Shown in pieces: positions 55,253 to 64,000 of a DNA stretch of 64,000 bases. The notes beneath the pieces are model-generated. The model saw nothing but the letters and a program-made list of their open reading frames with translations, searched no databases and had not been told where the DNA came from. The first letter of the stretch is position 1. Every line of letters begins with the position of its first letter. The stretch is from the NCBI GenBank assembly GCA_903862425.1, contig CAIOYC010000021.1:1-64000 (forward strand). The letters are read 5' to 3'. The DNA is from an uncultured Caulobacterales bacterium (GTDB lineage: Bacteria > Pseudomonadota > Alphaproteobacteria > Caulobacterales > Caulobacteraceae). The translations under genes were made by a program, and so were the position numbers.

Positions 55253-56031
55253 TGGTCCAGCTCACGCTCCCCAAGAATTCCAAGGTCGTTCGCGGCAAGC
55301 ACCATCCGGCTCCGGAGGGGGCCAAAACGGTCAAGACCTTCAAGATCTACCGCTACGACCCCGAGGGCGAGGCCCAACCGCGCTGGGATACCTATGATGT
55401 GGATGTGGCGGCCTGCGGTCCCATGGTCCTCGACGTGCTGCTGCACATCAAGAACACCATGGACCCGACCCTGGCCCTGCGCCGCTCCTGCCGCGAAGGC
55501 GTATGCGGCTCGTGCGCCATGAACATCGGCGGGCGCAATACCCTGGCCTGCACCCACGGCCACGAGGACTACGGCAACAGCGTCACCGTCGCGCCTCTGC
55601 CGAGCCAGCCGGTGCTGAAGGACCTGATCCCCGACCTTAACCTGTTCTTCGCCCAATACGCCTCCATCGAGCCATGGCTGCAGACCGACACCCCGGAGCC
55701 GCAGCGCGAGTGGGAGCAGGACCCGAAGGACCGGGTGAAGCTCGACGGGCTCTACGAATGCATCCTGTGCGCCTGCTGCACCACCTCGTGCCCGAGCTAC
55801 TGGTGGAACGGCGACAAGTATCTAGGCCCGGCCACCCTGCTGCAGGCCTACCGCTGGCTGGCCGATAGCCGCGACGAGGCCAAGGGATCGCGGCTTGACG
55901 CGCTGGAGGATCCTTTCAAGCTCTACCGCTGCCACACCATCATGAACTGCGCCCAGGTCTGCCCCAAGGGCCTGAACCCGGCCAAGGCCATCGCCCAGAT
56001 CAAGGCGATGCTGGTGGAGCGGGTCGTCTAG
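55252..56031 (+). CDS. sdhB: succinate dehydrogenase iron-sulfur subunit
   Basis: Electron-transfer subunit of complex II, 259 residues. The [2Fe-2S] cysteines are in [20 protein letters not shown] and TLACTH; the [4Fe-4S] and [3Fe-4S] ligands are in [19 protein letters not shown] and [15 protein letters not shown] with CHTIMN before. All appear intact. It ends the sdhCDAB operon; a cyclophilin gene begins 16 bases later on the same strand and may be part of the same transcript. Confidence 0.98.
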   Translation: MVQLTLPKNSKVVRGKHHPAPEGAKTVKTFKIYRYDPEGEAQPRWDTYDVDVAACGPMVLDVLLHIKNTMDPTLALRRSCREGVCGSCAMNIGGRNTLACTHGHEDYGNSVTVAPLPSQPVLKDLIPDLNLFFAQYASIEPWLQTDTPEPQREWEQDPKDRVKLDGLYECILCACCTTSCPSYWWNGDKYLGPATLLQAYRWLADSRDEAKGSRLDALEDPFKLYRCHTIMNCAQVCPKGLNPAKAIAQIKAMLVERVV

Positions 56032-56047
56032 TCGGAGGACGAACGGT

Positions 56048-56659
56048 ATGGACCGGGCCGGGATCGGACGTCGGGGTGTTCTGGGCGCGGCAGGGCTGGC
56101 TCTGGCCGGTCCGGTCTTCGCCCAGCCCACGGGCGCGAAACCTCGCGTGACGATCCAGACCGGCAAGGGTGTGATCGTCGTCGAACTCGAAGCGAAGAAG
56201 GCCCCGCTCACCAGCCTGAACTTCCTGCGCTATGTCGATGGCCATCGCTATGATGGCGGGACCTTCTACCGCGCCTCCCGCGAACCGAGCGCACCGGGGC
56301 GGGGAACCATCGAGGGCGGCCCCTCCGCCTATGCCCGACGCTTCCCGCCGATCCCGCACGAGAGCACGCGGATGACGGGGCTGAAGCACGTGGCCGGGAC
56401 CATCTCCCTGGCTCGCCTCGCCCCCGGCACCGGCACCGGCGACTTCTTCATCTGCGCCAGCGCCCAGCCTTATCTTGACGCCCATCCCGGCGCGCCCGGC
56501 GACAACGAAGGCTTCGCCGCCTTCGGCCACGTGGTCTCCGGCATGGAGGTGGTGCGCGCCATCCTGGCCCAGCCCACCGGAGGCAAGGCCGAGGTCGCCG
56601 CCATGAAGGGCCAGATCCTGACCCAGCCCGTGCCCATCGTCAGCATGAAGCGGCTCTAG
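56048..56659 (+). CDS. exported cyclophilin-type peptidyl-prolyl isomerase
   Basis: A 203-residue cis-trans prolyl isomerase, probably periplasmic. The leader has a twin-arginine-like RRGVLGAAGLALAGPVFA ending at Ala-Gln. The cyclophilin core has VIVVELEAKKAPLTSLNFLRYV, the YDGGTFYRASRE active-site strand, and AGTISLARLAPGTGTGDFFI with the usual Met-Ala replaced by Leu-Ala, then NEGFAAFGHVVSGMEVVRAI. This divergent pattern is common in alphaproteobacterial exported cyclophilins. It lies downstream of sdhB and abuts the end of purK (convergent). Confidence 0.88.
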   Translation: MDRAGIGRRGVLGAAGLALAGPVFAQPTGAKPRVTIQTGKGVIVVELEAKKAPLTSLNFLRYVDGHRYDGGTFYRASREPSAPGRGTIEGGPSAYARRFPPIPHESTRMTGLKHVAGTISLARLAPGTGTGDFFICASAQPYLDAHPGAPGDNEGFAAFGHVVSGMEVVRAILAQPTGGKAEVAAMKGQILTQPVPIVSMKRL

Positions 56660-56660
56660 C

Positions 56661-57748
56661 CTATTCGGGCATTTCCAGCATCGACAGCCGGTTGACGTGA
56701 CCCATCTTGCGGCCCGGCGCGGCTTCGCGCTTGCCGTAGAGCCACAGGCGCGCATCCGGGTCGGCGGCGAGGGCGGGCCAGTCAAGGGCCTCCTCGCCGA
56801 GCAGGTTGGTCATCTCCACCCGCGCCAGTGCATCCGTGGGCCCGAGCGGCCAGCCGGCGACCGCGCGGATATGCTGCTCGAACTGATCCACCTCGCAGCC
56901 GTCGAGCGTCCAGTGACCGGTATTGTGCACCCGGGGGGCAAACTCGTTGACCAGCAAGGCTCCATCGGCAAGCTGAAATAGCTCCACCCCGATCACCCCG
57001 ACATAGTCGAGGGCGTCAAGCAGAGTGGTGGCGATCCGCAGCGCTTCGGCCTGCACGCCGTCCTCGACCTCGGCCGGGGCGATGGTGGTGCGCAGCACAC
57101 CGTGTTCGTGTCGGTTCTCGCCGAGAGGATAGGCGGCTACTTCGCCATTCCAGCCGCGCGCTGCGATCACCGACAGCTCGCGCACGAAGGCGGCCTTGGC
57201 TTCGAGGATGGCGGGCTTGGCCCCGATGGCGGCGAAGGCGGCCTCGGCCTCGTCCGCTTGCTTCACCCAGACCTGACCCTTGCCGTCATAGCCCTCGCGG
57301 CGGGTCTTCAAGAGGGCGGGCGCGCCTAGCTGGGCGAGCGCCGGGCCGATATCGGCGGCGCTGTCGATAGCGACAAACGTGGTGGTGGCGAGGCCGTGGG
57401 CGTTGAGGAAGATCTTCTCGTCAACCCGATCCTGGGAGATGGCCAGGGCGCGGCCCGGTGGGGCGATGGGTACGCCGCGCGCCACCACCGCCTCCAGAGC
57501 TTCAGCCGCCACGTTCTCGAACTCGAAGGTCAGCACGTCCGAAAGCGCCGCCAACCGCGCTACCGCTTCGCCATCGGCATACCCGCCGACGATCTCTACC
57601 GCGGATACCTGTCCGGCGGGCGAATCGGCCTCACGCGCCAGCACCGCCACGCGGAACCCCAGCCGCGCCGCCGCCAGGGCGAGCATGCGGCCGAGCTGAC
57701 CGCCGCCGACGATGCCGATGGTCGATCCAGGCGCGAGCGGAAAGGCCA

Positions 57749-57749
<1 letters not shown>
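56661..57749 (-). CDS. purK: 5-(carboxyamino)imidazole ribonucleotide synthase
   Basis: ATP-grasp enzyme of purine synthesis that carboxylates AIR on its amino group with bicarbonate. The 362 residues have the PurK start IGIVGGGQLGRMLALAAARLGF, the ATP-grasp core (LLKTRREGYDGKGQVWV, EAKAAFVRELSVIAARG) and the metal-binding ELFQLADGALLVNEFAPRVHNTGHWT block. PurE is upstream and overlaps by one base, so both make the two-step route to CAIR. Confidence 0.97.
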
Positions 57750-58258
<509 letters not shown>

Positions 58259-58342
58259 GCCGTCCTGCCTTTGGCCCGTGCGCAAAACGGCGGATTACAG
58301 GATCGGCTTTGCGCCCGCAACGGGTGGGTTTACCTTGTGCCC

Positions 58343-58960
58343 ATGACGGTGATCCACGCCATCGACCATCCGGTCGAACCGCACGTTCTCCAGCCGGGGC
58401 CAGAGGGCGCGCCGTTAGCGCTTCAACGTCGCCTGGCCCAGGCCGAAGCAGAGATCGTCCGACTGAAATCTGTGCTGGCCGAAGCCGAACGTATGGCCGA
58501 CCATGACGCGCTCACCGGCCTGATGAATCGTCGGGGGTTCGAACGGGAGCTGGCGCGCACCCTGGCCGCCTGCCGCCGCTACCGCACCGAGGCGGCGCTG
58601 GTCTATTTCGACCTCGACGGCTTCAAGGCAGTCAACGACCGTCTCGGCCACGCGGCCGGCGACAGGGCTCTGCAGACCGTGGCGCACCTGCTCAGCGCCG
58701 GCGTGCGCGAAAGCGACGTGGTGGCGCGGCTGGGCGGGGATGAGTTCGCCGTGATCCTGAACCGGGCGGGACGCGCAGCCGCGGAGTCCAAGGCGTTGAC
58801 GCTCGCCCAATCGGTGGAGCGCGCTCCGGCGGGTCCAGGCGGCCCGATTCGGTTGTCCTTCGGTGTCCGCGTGTTCGAACCCGGCATGCAGGCGGCGCAG
58901 ATGCTGGCCGAGGCCGATGCCGCCATGTTCGTCCGCAAGGGCGAACGACGCCGCGCCTAG
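58343..58960 (+). CDS. GGDEF diguanylate cyclase with intact inhibitory site
   Basis: Makes the second messenger cyclic di-GMP from two GTP. The 205-residue protein has a short helical, coiled-coil-like N-terminus (about 25-53) and one GGDEF domain: DALTGLMNRRGFERELA, the metal-binding YFDLDGFKAVNDRLGHAAGD, and the catalytic RLGGDEFAV at 130-138. The product-inhibition I-site RxxD is present as RESD (122-125), the canonical five residues before GGDEF. No membrane helix or sensor domain, so it is cytoplasmic and perhaps recruited through its N-terminal helix. Low c-di-GMP feedback-controlled output is expected. Confidence 0.92.
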   Translation: MTVIHAIDHPVEPHVLQPGPEGAPLALQRRLAQAEAEIVRLKSVLAEAERMADHDALTGLMNRRGFERELARTLAACRRYRTEAALVYFDLDGFKAVNDRLGHAAGDRALQTVAHLLSAGVRESDVVARLGGDEFAVILNRAGRAAAESKALTLAQSVERAPAGPGGPIRLSFGVRVFEPGMQAAQMLAEADAAMFVRKGERRRA

Positions 58961-59033
58961 CTGCGCGTCGTTGCGAGGATAAAGCCAAGCCGACCCCTAC
59001 CGGAATGCCGCCGCTTGCGTCCGAGCAAAACCG

Positions 59034-59276
59034 TCAGGCTTCTTTCTTCGCGTACACCATCACCGCGCCCGTATAGGCGGCTTCGTCCACGATCTGCACG
59101 CCATGGGTTAGAAAGGCGTCCGCTACCTTCTTGGCCGTACCCCGACGCGGCGTGGCTTCCCCGCCTTCGAGTCGATTGACGGCCCCAAGCGATACACCGC
59201 TCCGGCTCGCCAGGTCGCGCATCGACCAGCCCAAAAGAGCGCGTGCGGCGCGGCAGGCTTGCGGCGTAATGGCCAT
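59034..59276 (-). CDS. small XRE-family transcriptional regulator
   Basis: An 80-residue protein that is essentially one Cro/CI helix-turn-helix: ITPQACRAARALLGWSMRDLA, SRSGVSLGAVNRLEGGEATP, then KKVADAFLTHGVQIVDE. Small XRE proteins of this type are common stand-alone genes in alphaproteobacteria; target unknown. It is convergent with the diguanylate cyclase gene and divergent from the pilus-like genes at 59443, whose promoter region it could control. Confidence 0.85.
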   Translation of the reverse strand: MAITPQACRAARALLGWSMRDLASRSGVSLGAVNRLEGGEATPRRGTAKKVADAFLTHGVQIVDEAAYTGAVMVYAKKEA

Positions 59277-59415
59277 GTTTCCCCTCTCAACCCTCAGGCC
59301 CCGGACGTTGCATAGCTGAAACGTACCCGCAAGCGGACCCGAGCGCGCACCCCGGCCGCAGAACGTCGCACCCGGTATGCGTGTAACCCATCATTCACCG
59401 CTTGATGCTATTTCT

Positions 59416-59430
59416 AGTTGTATTGCAACT
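59416..59430. promoter_or_regulatory. short inverted repeat before the TadE-like gene
   Basis: AGTTG at 59416-59420 is the inverse of CAACT at 59426-59430 with a five-base centre, directly before the GGAG ribosome binding site of the TadE-like gene. Candidate operator, possibly for the divergent XRE protein. Confidence 0.3.
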
Positions 59431-59442
59431 GGAGATCAACTT

Positions 59443-59847
59443 ATGCGAAGGCGCGGTGCAGAAGACGGAGCCACGGCGGTCGAGTTCGCCCTGCTCTCGC
59501 CCGTGCTCGTACTGATGCTGGCGGGGATCACCGGATATGGCGGGTACTTCTGGATTTCCCACTCCGTGCAACAACTGGCCAACGACGCAGCTCGGGCGGC
59601 CGTGGCCGGACTCGACACAACCGAGCGGACAAGCCTGGCACAACAGGCCGTAAGCGCCGAGGTGGGCGGATACAGCTCCCTCGACGCGTCGAGGGTGACG
59701 ACCACGCTCAACGTCAACGCTAGTGCGATGACCGTCAGCGTGACCTACGACGCATCCGGATCGGCCTTCTGGGCCATGCGCGGTTTGACTCCGATGCCGT
59801 CCACCACGGTGGTCCGCCAAGCGGTCATCCGACTAGGGGGATACTGA
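59443..59847 (+). CDS. TadE-like pilus assembly protein
   Basis: A 134-residue protein with the TadE prepilin-like N-terminus: a short charged leader, then GATAVEFALLSPVLVLMLAGI with the conserved Glu of the hydrophobic stretch, and a long helix followed by a small beta domain. TadE-like pseudopilins help assemble Flp/Tad pili and are processed by a TadV/CpaA peptidase. Start at 59443 with GGAG eight bases upstream. It is followed two bases later by a TadG-like gene; no other tad/cpa gene is in the window. Confidence 0.8.
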   Translation: MRRRGAEDGATAVEFALLSPVLVLMLAGITGYGGYFWISHSVQQLANDAARAAVAGLDTTERTSLAQQAVSAEVGGYSSLDASRVTTTLNVNASAMTVSVTYDASGSAFWAMRGLTPMPSTTVVRQAVIRLGGY

Positions 59848-59849
59848 CC

Positions 59850-61520
59850 ATGGGCGTGCTCTCCTTCATAAAGCGCCTGAAGCGCGACCAGCGCGGCGCA
59901 GCGGCAATGATGATCGCCCTTGGCCTGCCCATGATCCTCGGTTTCGGCGCGGTCGCGGTGGATGCCGGCTCGATCTATCTGACGACCCGCCACCTGCAAG
60001 GTGTGGCCGACATGGCCGCCCTCGCCGCCGCCAACGATCTATCCAAGGCGCAGCTGGCCGCCCAGGCCACGGCAGACGCCAATCTGATGGATAGTCCGGT
60101 CACCGCCCAGACCGTGACCGGGGTCTACTCCGGTAGCGGATCAATCAACCCCGGAAGCCGGTTCGTGCCTGGCGGAGCCTCGCCCACTGCCGCCCAGGTG
60201 ACGCTGCACGGCCAGGCGCTTCTATTCTTCGGGGGCGCCCTGATCGGCCGGCCCAGCTTCGATATCTCGCGCACAGCCACCGCCGCGCGGGCTCAGCTGG
60301 CAAGCTTTTCCATCGGCTCGGGGCTGGCCTCGGTGAACGGCGGGATCGAGAACGCCCTGCTGTCAGCGCTTACGGGCTCCACGGTCAATCTGTCGGCGAT
60401 GGATTACAACGCTCTTGCAACCGCCAATGTCGATCTGTTCGACTATGTGGCGGCCTTGCGCACCCGCCTGTCCCTGCAGGGCGCCAGCTATTCGCAGGTC
60501 CTATCCACCAAGGTGTCGAGCCCGCTTGCGATGCAGGCTCTCGCGGACGTGCTCTCCACCAATGGCCAGAGCACGGCGGCGGCGGCGGCGCGCACCTTGG
60601 CCGCAGCCGAGAACGGCTTGAATCAGACCGACCTAAGCCTGCTAATCGCGCCAGGCCCCTATGGCGCGCAGGACCATGTGACGGGCGGATCAGGCGCCAA
60701 GGTGTCGCTCGAGGCCATGGATGTGGCAAACGCCCTTCTCACCCTGGCCAATGGCGGACGGCAGGTACAGCTCAACCTCGGCGCCTCCATTCCCGGCCTC
60801 GCCTCCACCACTGTCTTTCTCGCCATCGGCCAACGACCATCCAACTCGCCCTGGATCGGCATCGACGATGCGGGGAAGGTGATCGTACGCACCGCCCAGG
60901 CGCGGCTCTATGTGAGCGCCCAGGTCGGCGCGGGGAGCGTGCTCGGCGGCCTCGGAGCGTCACTGGTGAATGTGCCGATCTATGTGGAGCTGGCCTCGGC
61001 CCAGGCGAAGCTTTCCGCCCTGTCCTGCGCCAGCAATACCGCCAGCCTCAGCGTCGCGCCCAGCGTGGGTCGCATCGCCCTGGGTCAGGTGAACACCAGC
61101 GGCCTCGACGACTTCACCACGCCTGAAACAATCAACCCGGCGACTCTGCTCAACCTCGGCCTGGTCAAGGCGACGGCGATCTCGGTGGTCGATCTGGGCG
61201 GGGCGCAATGGCAGACGGTGAACTTCTCATCCGGCGACGTTTCCGCCCATACGGTCAAGACCGTCAGCACCCAGGACCTGGCCCAGACCACGGTGGCGTC
61301 ACTGGTTGGAAACGCCCAGATCGGGGTGCAACTGCTCGGGTTGGGGCTAGTCGTCGGCCAAGGCCCCGTGACTACGGCTCTTGGTCAGACGCTCTCCGTC
61401 GCCGCCGTTCCGCTCGATGGCGTCCTCAATTCCCTGGAAAGCCTGCTCGGCGTCCGGCTGGGCTATGCCGATGTGCGCATCAACGGCCTGCGCTGTAACG
61501 GCGCGGCGCTGGTCGCTTAG
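59850..61520 (+). CDS. TadG-like protein with Flp pilus assembly N-terminal domain
   Basis: A 556-residue protein whose N-terminus fits the TadG/TadE-like domain: basic start KRLKRDQRGAAAMMIALGLP, then one membrane helix MILGFGAVAVDAGSIYLTTRHLQGVADMAALAAA read in the family pattern. The rest (about 60-556) is a long Ala/Ser/Gly/Leu-rich extracytoplasmic region with no von Willebrand domain that I can see, unlike many TadG proteins. It ends in a two-cysteine region (SCASNTA and LRCNG). Its TAG overlaps the convergent FMN reductase stop. Confidence 0.75.
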   Translation: MGVLSFIKRLKRDQRGAAAMMIALGLPMILGFGAVAVDAGSIYLTTRHLQGVADMAALAAANDLSKAQLAAQATADANLMDSPVTAQTVTGVYSGSGSINPGSRFVPGGASPTAAQVTLHGQALLFFGGALIGRPSFDISRTATAARAQLASFSIGSGLASVNGGIENALLSALTGSTVNLSAMDYNALATANVDLFDYVAALRTRLSLQGASYSQVLSTKVSSPLAMQALADVLSTNGQSTAAAAARTLAAAENGLNQTDLSLLIAPGPYGAQDHVTGGSGAKVSLEAMDVANALLTLANGGRQVQLNLGASIPGLASTTVFLAIGQRPSNSPWIGIDDAGKVIVRTAQARLYVSAQVGAGSVLGGLGASLVNVPIYVELASAQAKLSALSCASNTASLSVAPSVGRIALGQVNTSGLDDFTTPETINPATLLNLGLVKATAISVVDLGGAQWQTVNFSSGDVSAHTVKTVSTQDLAQTTVASLVGNAQIGVQLLGLGLVVGQGPVTTALGQTLSVAAVPLDGVLNSLESLLGVRLGYADVRINGLRCNGAALVA

Positions 61521-62122
61521 CCGACGGCCCGCTTCATGGCGGCGAAGGCCACCACCTGCTCGGCCATGGCCTGAACCTGCCAGGCGTCGCGGCGGTCGGC
61601 AAGGCGGCCCTCGCCATCGAACAGGCCGCCGGTGTCCCGCGCCGCCGCCCCGTTCAGGGCCACGCCCATGGGGGTATTCCAGCCGCGCAGGGCGTGGACG
61701 ATGGCGCGCAAGGCTCCTAGCGTTGCGCCCGCCGCCTGCCAGCCATCGACGGTGACGATCACGCCCACCGCCCGTCCATCGAAATAGGGCCGCGTATCGT
61801 CCCTGAGCACGTCGAGGGTGTCGAGCGCGTTCTTGACCAGACCCGAAACGGAGCCGTGGTAGCCCGGCGAAGCGATGATCAGCCCGTCGGCCGCGCGTAC
61901 AGCGGCGACCAGCGCATCCCGTTCGGGCGAAGCGGCGGAGACCTCGGGATTAAACAGGGGCAGCTTGGCCAGGATTTCTCCACCGAACAGCTCCGTGCGC
62001 GCGCCCTTGGCCTCGGCCGCCTTCAGCGCCAGGGCCAGCACCCGTTCGGAGGTGGAGCCCGCGCGAGTGGTGCCGCCGATGCCGACGATCAAAGGCCCTC
62101 CTTCAGACAAGGGGGCGCTCAA
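61517..62122 (-). CDS. NADPH-dependent FMN reductase
   Basis: Flavodoxin-fold reductase of 201 residues. Motifs: LIVGIGGTTRAGSTSERVLALAL (FMN phosphate loop), ADGLIIASPGYHGSVSGLVKNALD, and a C-terminal helix region. It could supply reduced FMN or reduce quinones, azo compounds or chromate; no monooxygenase partner is present. The start is taken as TTG at 62122, overlapping the acyl-CoA ligase TGA; a second TTG (giving MIVGIGG) preceded by GGAGG is equally plausible. Confidence 0.83.
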   Translation of the reverse strand: MSAPLSEGGPLIVGIGGTTRAGSTSERVLALALKAAEAKGARTELFGGEILAKLPLFNPEVSAASPERDALVAAVRAADGLIIASPGYHGSVSGLVKNALDTLDVLRDDTRPYFDGRAVGVIVTVDGWQAAGATLGALRAIVHALRGWNTPMGVALNGAAARDTGGLFDGEGRLADRRDAWQVQAMAEQVVAFAAMKRAVG

Positions 62123-63879
62123 GCGACCGCCTCCGCCAGCAAGGCCTTCTTCAAGTCGGTCTTGAGGATCTTGCCGTTGGCGTTGCGGGGCAGCATCTCG
62201 GGCCAAAAGTGCACCGCGACCGGCACCTTGAAGGCGGCGAGTTTGCTTTTCACCAGATCGCGCAACTCCTGCTCGGTGGCCGCCGTCCCCGGTGACAGTG
62301 CGACCACCGCCACGGGCTCTTCGCCCAAAGTACGATGCGGGCGGCCAATCAGCGCGGCGTCCATCACCGAGGGATGTTCGTAGAGCACGTTCTCGACCTC
62401 GACGCAGTAGATGTTCTCCCCGCCCCGGATCAGCATGTCCTTGGCCCGGTCCGAGATGGTGACGAACCCGTCAGCGTCGATGGAGGCGAGGTCGCCGGTC
62501 CGCACCCAGCCGTCATGGAAGGCGGCAGCCGTGGCCTCCGGCTTGTTCCAGTAGCCGCGCACCACCTGCGGGCCGCGCGCGCACAGCTCGCCGACCTCGC
62601 CGGGCGCCAGCACGCGGCCGGGCCACGGGCTGGCGGGATCGATCACCATCACCTCGCCGGTGGGGTTGGGCACGCCGCAGCTCCACGGGCGGTTCTCGTA
62701 GTCCTCGCCAGCGTGGCCGGTGAAGGTGGCGGAGGTTTCGGTCATGCCCCAGGCATTGCCCGGCGCAGCGTTGGGAAAGACCTCGCGGATCAGCCGCACC
62801 AGCTCCGGCGCCGAGGGGGCGCCGCCGTAGGAGACGCCTTCCAGCGAGGAAAGGTCGTACTTGGCACGGTCCGGGTGCTCGATCAGCTGCCAGGCGATGG
62901 TCGGCACCCCGCCGGTCTGGTTGACCCGCTCGCGCTCGATCAGGCCGAGCGCCTTCTCCGCATCCCACTTGTGCATGAGCACGAGCTTGCCGCCGGTGCT
63001 CATCAGCGGACCGAGATTGGAGCAGAGGCCGGTGACGTGGAACAGCGGCACGACCAGCAGGGTGGTGCGCTGGACGCTGGGATCGGGCACGGGTGGGGTC
63101 TCGCCACGGCGCAGAAAACGTCGCGCCTGGGTAATGGCGCCCGACATCACATTGGTGGTGATATTGCGATGGGTAAGGATGGCGCCTTTGGGCTTGCCGG
63201 TTGTGCCGGAGGTGTAGCAGATCGCCGCGTCGTCATCGGCCACAAGCGGCACGGCAGGCATGGACCGATCGGGCAGCTTGGCCCAGTCGTTGGTCGCGCC
63301 GATCAGGTCTTCCAGCCGGCTGGTCTTATCGGCCGTGAAACCGGCCGGGGAGCGGGTCACGTAGAGGTGCTCCAGCGCCCGGCAGGCGGCGATGTGCTCG
63401 CCCATGCGCTCGTAGCGTTCGTGATCCAGGATGGCGATCTTGGCCCCGGAATCGACTAGGCCGTATTCCAGCTCCGGCCCGGTCCACCAGGCGTTCAGAG
63501 GCGTGACCACCGCGCCCAGCATGGCCGCGGCGTGGAAGGCCGCGACCCATTCGGGTAGGTTGCGCATGATGATCGCCACCCGGTCGCCCTTCTTCACGCC
63601 CTTGGCGGCGAGATCGGCGGCGAGGGTCAGGGTCGCGCGGGCGAAGGCCTCGTAGCTGGCTCGCTCATCCTCATAGACAATGAAGGTGCGATCCGGCCCG
63701 AAGGCCCGGCCCATCTCGAAGATAGCCCGGGTCGTCGGCGGCGCGTTCTTGAATACCCTGGTCTTCACGCCCCGGATCACCAGGTCCTCGGTCTCGAAAC
63801 GGGCGCCCGGCGCAGTCAGGATGGCGTGCGCCTCGGCGATCGACATGGCGGGCCAGGGCTTGGATACGGCTTCGGTCAT
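62119..63879 (-). CDS. AMP-dependent acyl-CoA synthetase/ligase
   Basis: Adenylate-forming ligase of 586 residues, activating a carboxylic acid with ATP and CoA. Core motifs: AICYTSGTTGKPKGAILTHRN (P-loop), GGAPSAPELVRLI, NAWGMTETSATFTG, and the hinge with WVRTGDLASIDADGFVTISDRAKDMLIRGGENI, then the lysine in LPRNANGKILKTDLKKAL. The profile is nearest medium- or long-chain fatty-acyl-CoA ligases of the FadD3/FadD13 kind. Substrate not determinable. It is upstream of the FMN reductase and divergent from nothing in the window; the next gene upstream runs off the edge. Confidence 0.88.
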   Translation of the reverse strand: MTEAVSKPWPAMSIAEAHAILTAPGARFETEDLVIRGVKTRVFKNAPPTTRAIFEMGRAFGPDRTFIVYEDERASYEAFARATLTLAADLAAKGVKKGDRVAIIMRNLPEWVAAFHAAAMLGAVVTPLNAWWTGPELEYGLVDSGAKIAILDHERYERMGEHIAACRALEHLYVTRSPAGFTADKTSRLEDLIGATNDWAKLPDRSMPAVPLVADDDAAICYTSGTTGKPKGAILTHRNITTNVMSGAITQARRFLRRGETPPVPDPSVQRTTLLVVPLFHVTGLCSNLGPLMSTGGKLVLMHKWDAEKALGLIERERVNQTGGVPTIAWQLIEHPDRAKYDLSSLEGVSYGGAPSAPELVRLIREVFPNAAPGNAWGMTETSATFTGHAGEDYENRPWSCGVPNPTGEVMVIDPASPWPGRVLAPGEVGELCARGPQVVRGYWNKPEATAAAFHDGWVRTGDLASIDADGFVTISDRAKDMLIRGGENIYCVEVENVLYEHPSVMDAALIGRPHRTLGEEPVAVVALSPGTAATEQELRDLVKSKLAAFKVPVAVHFWPEMLPRNANGKILKTDLKKALLAEAVA

Positions 63880-63888
63880 ACGACCGGA

Positions 63889-64000
63889 TTACTCCGCCGC
63901 CTCCAGCGCGGCCAGCCCCTCCAGCGCTTCGCCGTACTTCTCCATCGCCGCCGCCCGCTGATTGGGGATTGAATAGGCGGGGAAGAGCGCGTTCGAGGGC
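63889..64000 (-). CDS. C-terminal fragment of an unidentified protein (runs off the right edge)
   Basis: The reverse strand has an open frame from the edge to a TAA at 63889-63891. Its last residues (LFPAYSIPNQRAAAMEKYG, then Ala/Glu-rich helix) are too few to name. It ends 9 bases before the acyl-CoA ligase start on the same strand, so it is probably the upstream gene of that operon. Confidence 0.6.
   Translation of the reverse strand, partial: PSNALFPAYSIPNQRAAAMEKYGEALEGLAALEAAE

Overview
The window is about 64 kb of gene-dense, GC-rich chromosomal DNA from an alphaproteobacterium, most like the Caulobacterales (Caulobacter, Phenylobacterium). I base this on overall gene content: a MotA of the Caulobacter type, a UrcA-family protein, a membrane-anchored cytochrome c next to kdsB and pheA, an HpnN-like MMPL transporter, TadE/TadG-like proteins and an alphaproteobacterial type RpoH promoter before dnaK. 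The genus is inference. I see no rRNA, tRNA, CRISPR, prophage or insertion sequence.

Layout. 1-13 kb: truncated kynureninase, RcnB-like protein, FadB/J-type beta-oxidation enzyme, a secreted methyltransferase, hisI-rluD, motA, a Thr/Asn-rich lipoprotein, mnmC, a CHAP hydrolase, an acyltransferase-3 protein, a glutamine amidotransferase and a cytochrome c. 13-17 kb: kdsB-pheA, a Rieske/FAD reductase and a bacterioferritin-like protein. 17.2-31.2 kb (minus strand): an eleven-gene, tightly overlapping sugar-phosphate operon running tkt, tal-pgi fusion, gnd, zwf, a Cof-type HAD phosphatase, class I fba, rpe, pgl, manA, a eukaryotic-type phosphomannomutase and a GH130 glycoside phosphorylase/hydrolase. 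31.3-33.9 kb: a secreted glycerophosphodiesterase and a FucP/GluP-type sugar transporter. 33.9-36.6 kb: efp, epmA and epmB, the core EF-P lysylation set. 36.7-41.8 kb: a TetR/CecR-like regulator divergent from an emrA-emrB-outer membrane factor efflux operon. 41.9-47.2 kb: a TonB-dependent receptor and an HpnN-like RND exporter. 47.2-50.5 kb: dnaK-dnaJ behind a good RpoH promoter candidate. 51-52.5 kb: a quinone oxidoreductase and a UrcA protein. 52.6-56.7 kb: sdhCDAB and a cyclophilin. 56.7-59.3 kb: purE-purK, a GGDEF diguanylate cyclase and a small XRE regulator. 59.4-64 kb: TadE/TadG-like proteins, an FMN reductase and an acyl-CoA ligase, with the tail of one more gene at the edge.

The most interesting system is the sugar-phosphate operon. 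Its first genes cover the oxidative pentose phosphate pathway and most of the non-oxidative branch. Its last three genes spell a mannoside route: GH130 could interconvert beta-mannosides and mannose-1-phosphate, the phosphomannomutase interconverts mannose-1-P and mannose-6-P, and ManA gives fructose-6-P, which the Tal-Pgi fusion and Tkt use. Read one way it is mannan catabolism feeding NADPH production; read the other way it could make a mannogen-like reserve. No ribose-5-phosphate isomerase, sugar kinase, phosphofructokinase or Entner-Doudoroff gene is in the window.

The chromosome is compact. Three tail-to-tail gene pairs share bases of their stop codons, and several start codons (TTG, GTG, ATG) overlap the preceding TGA.
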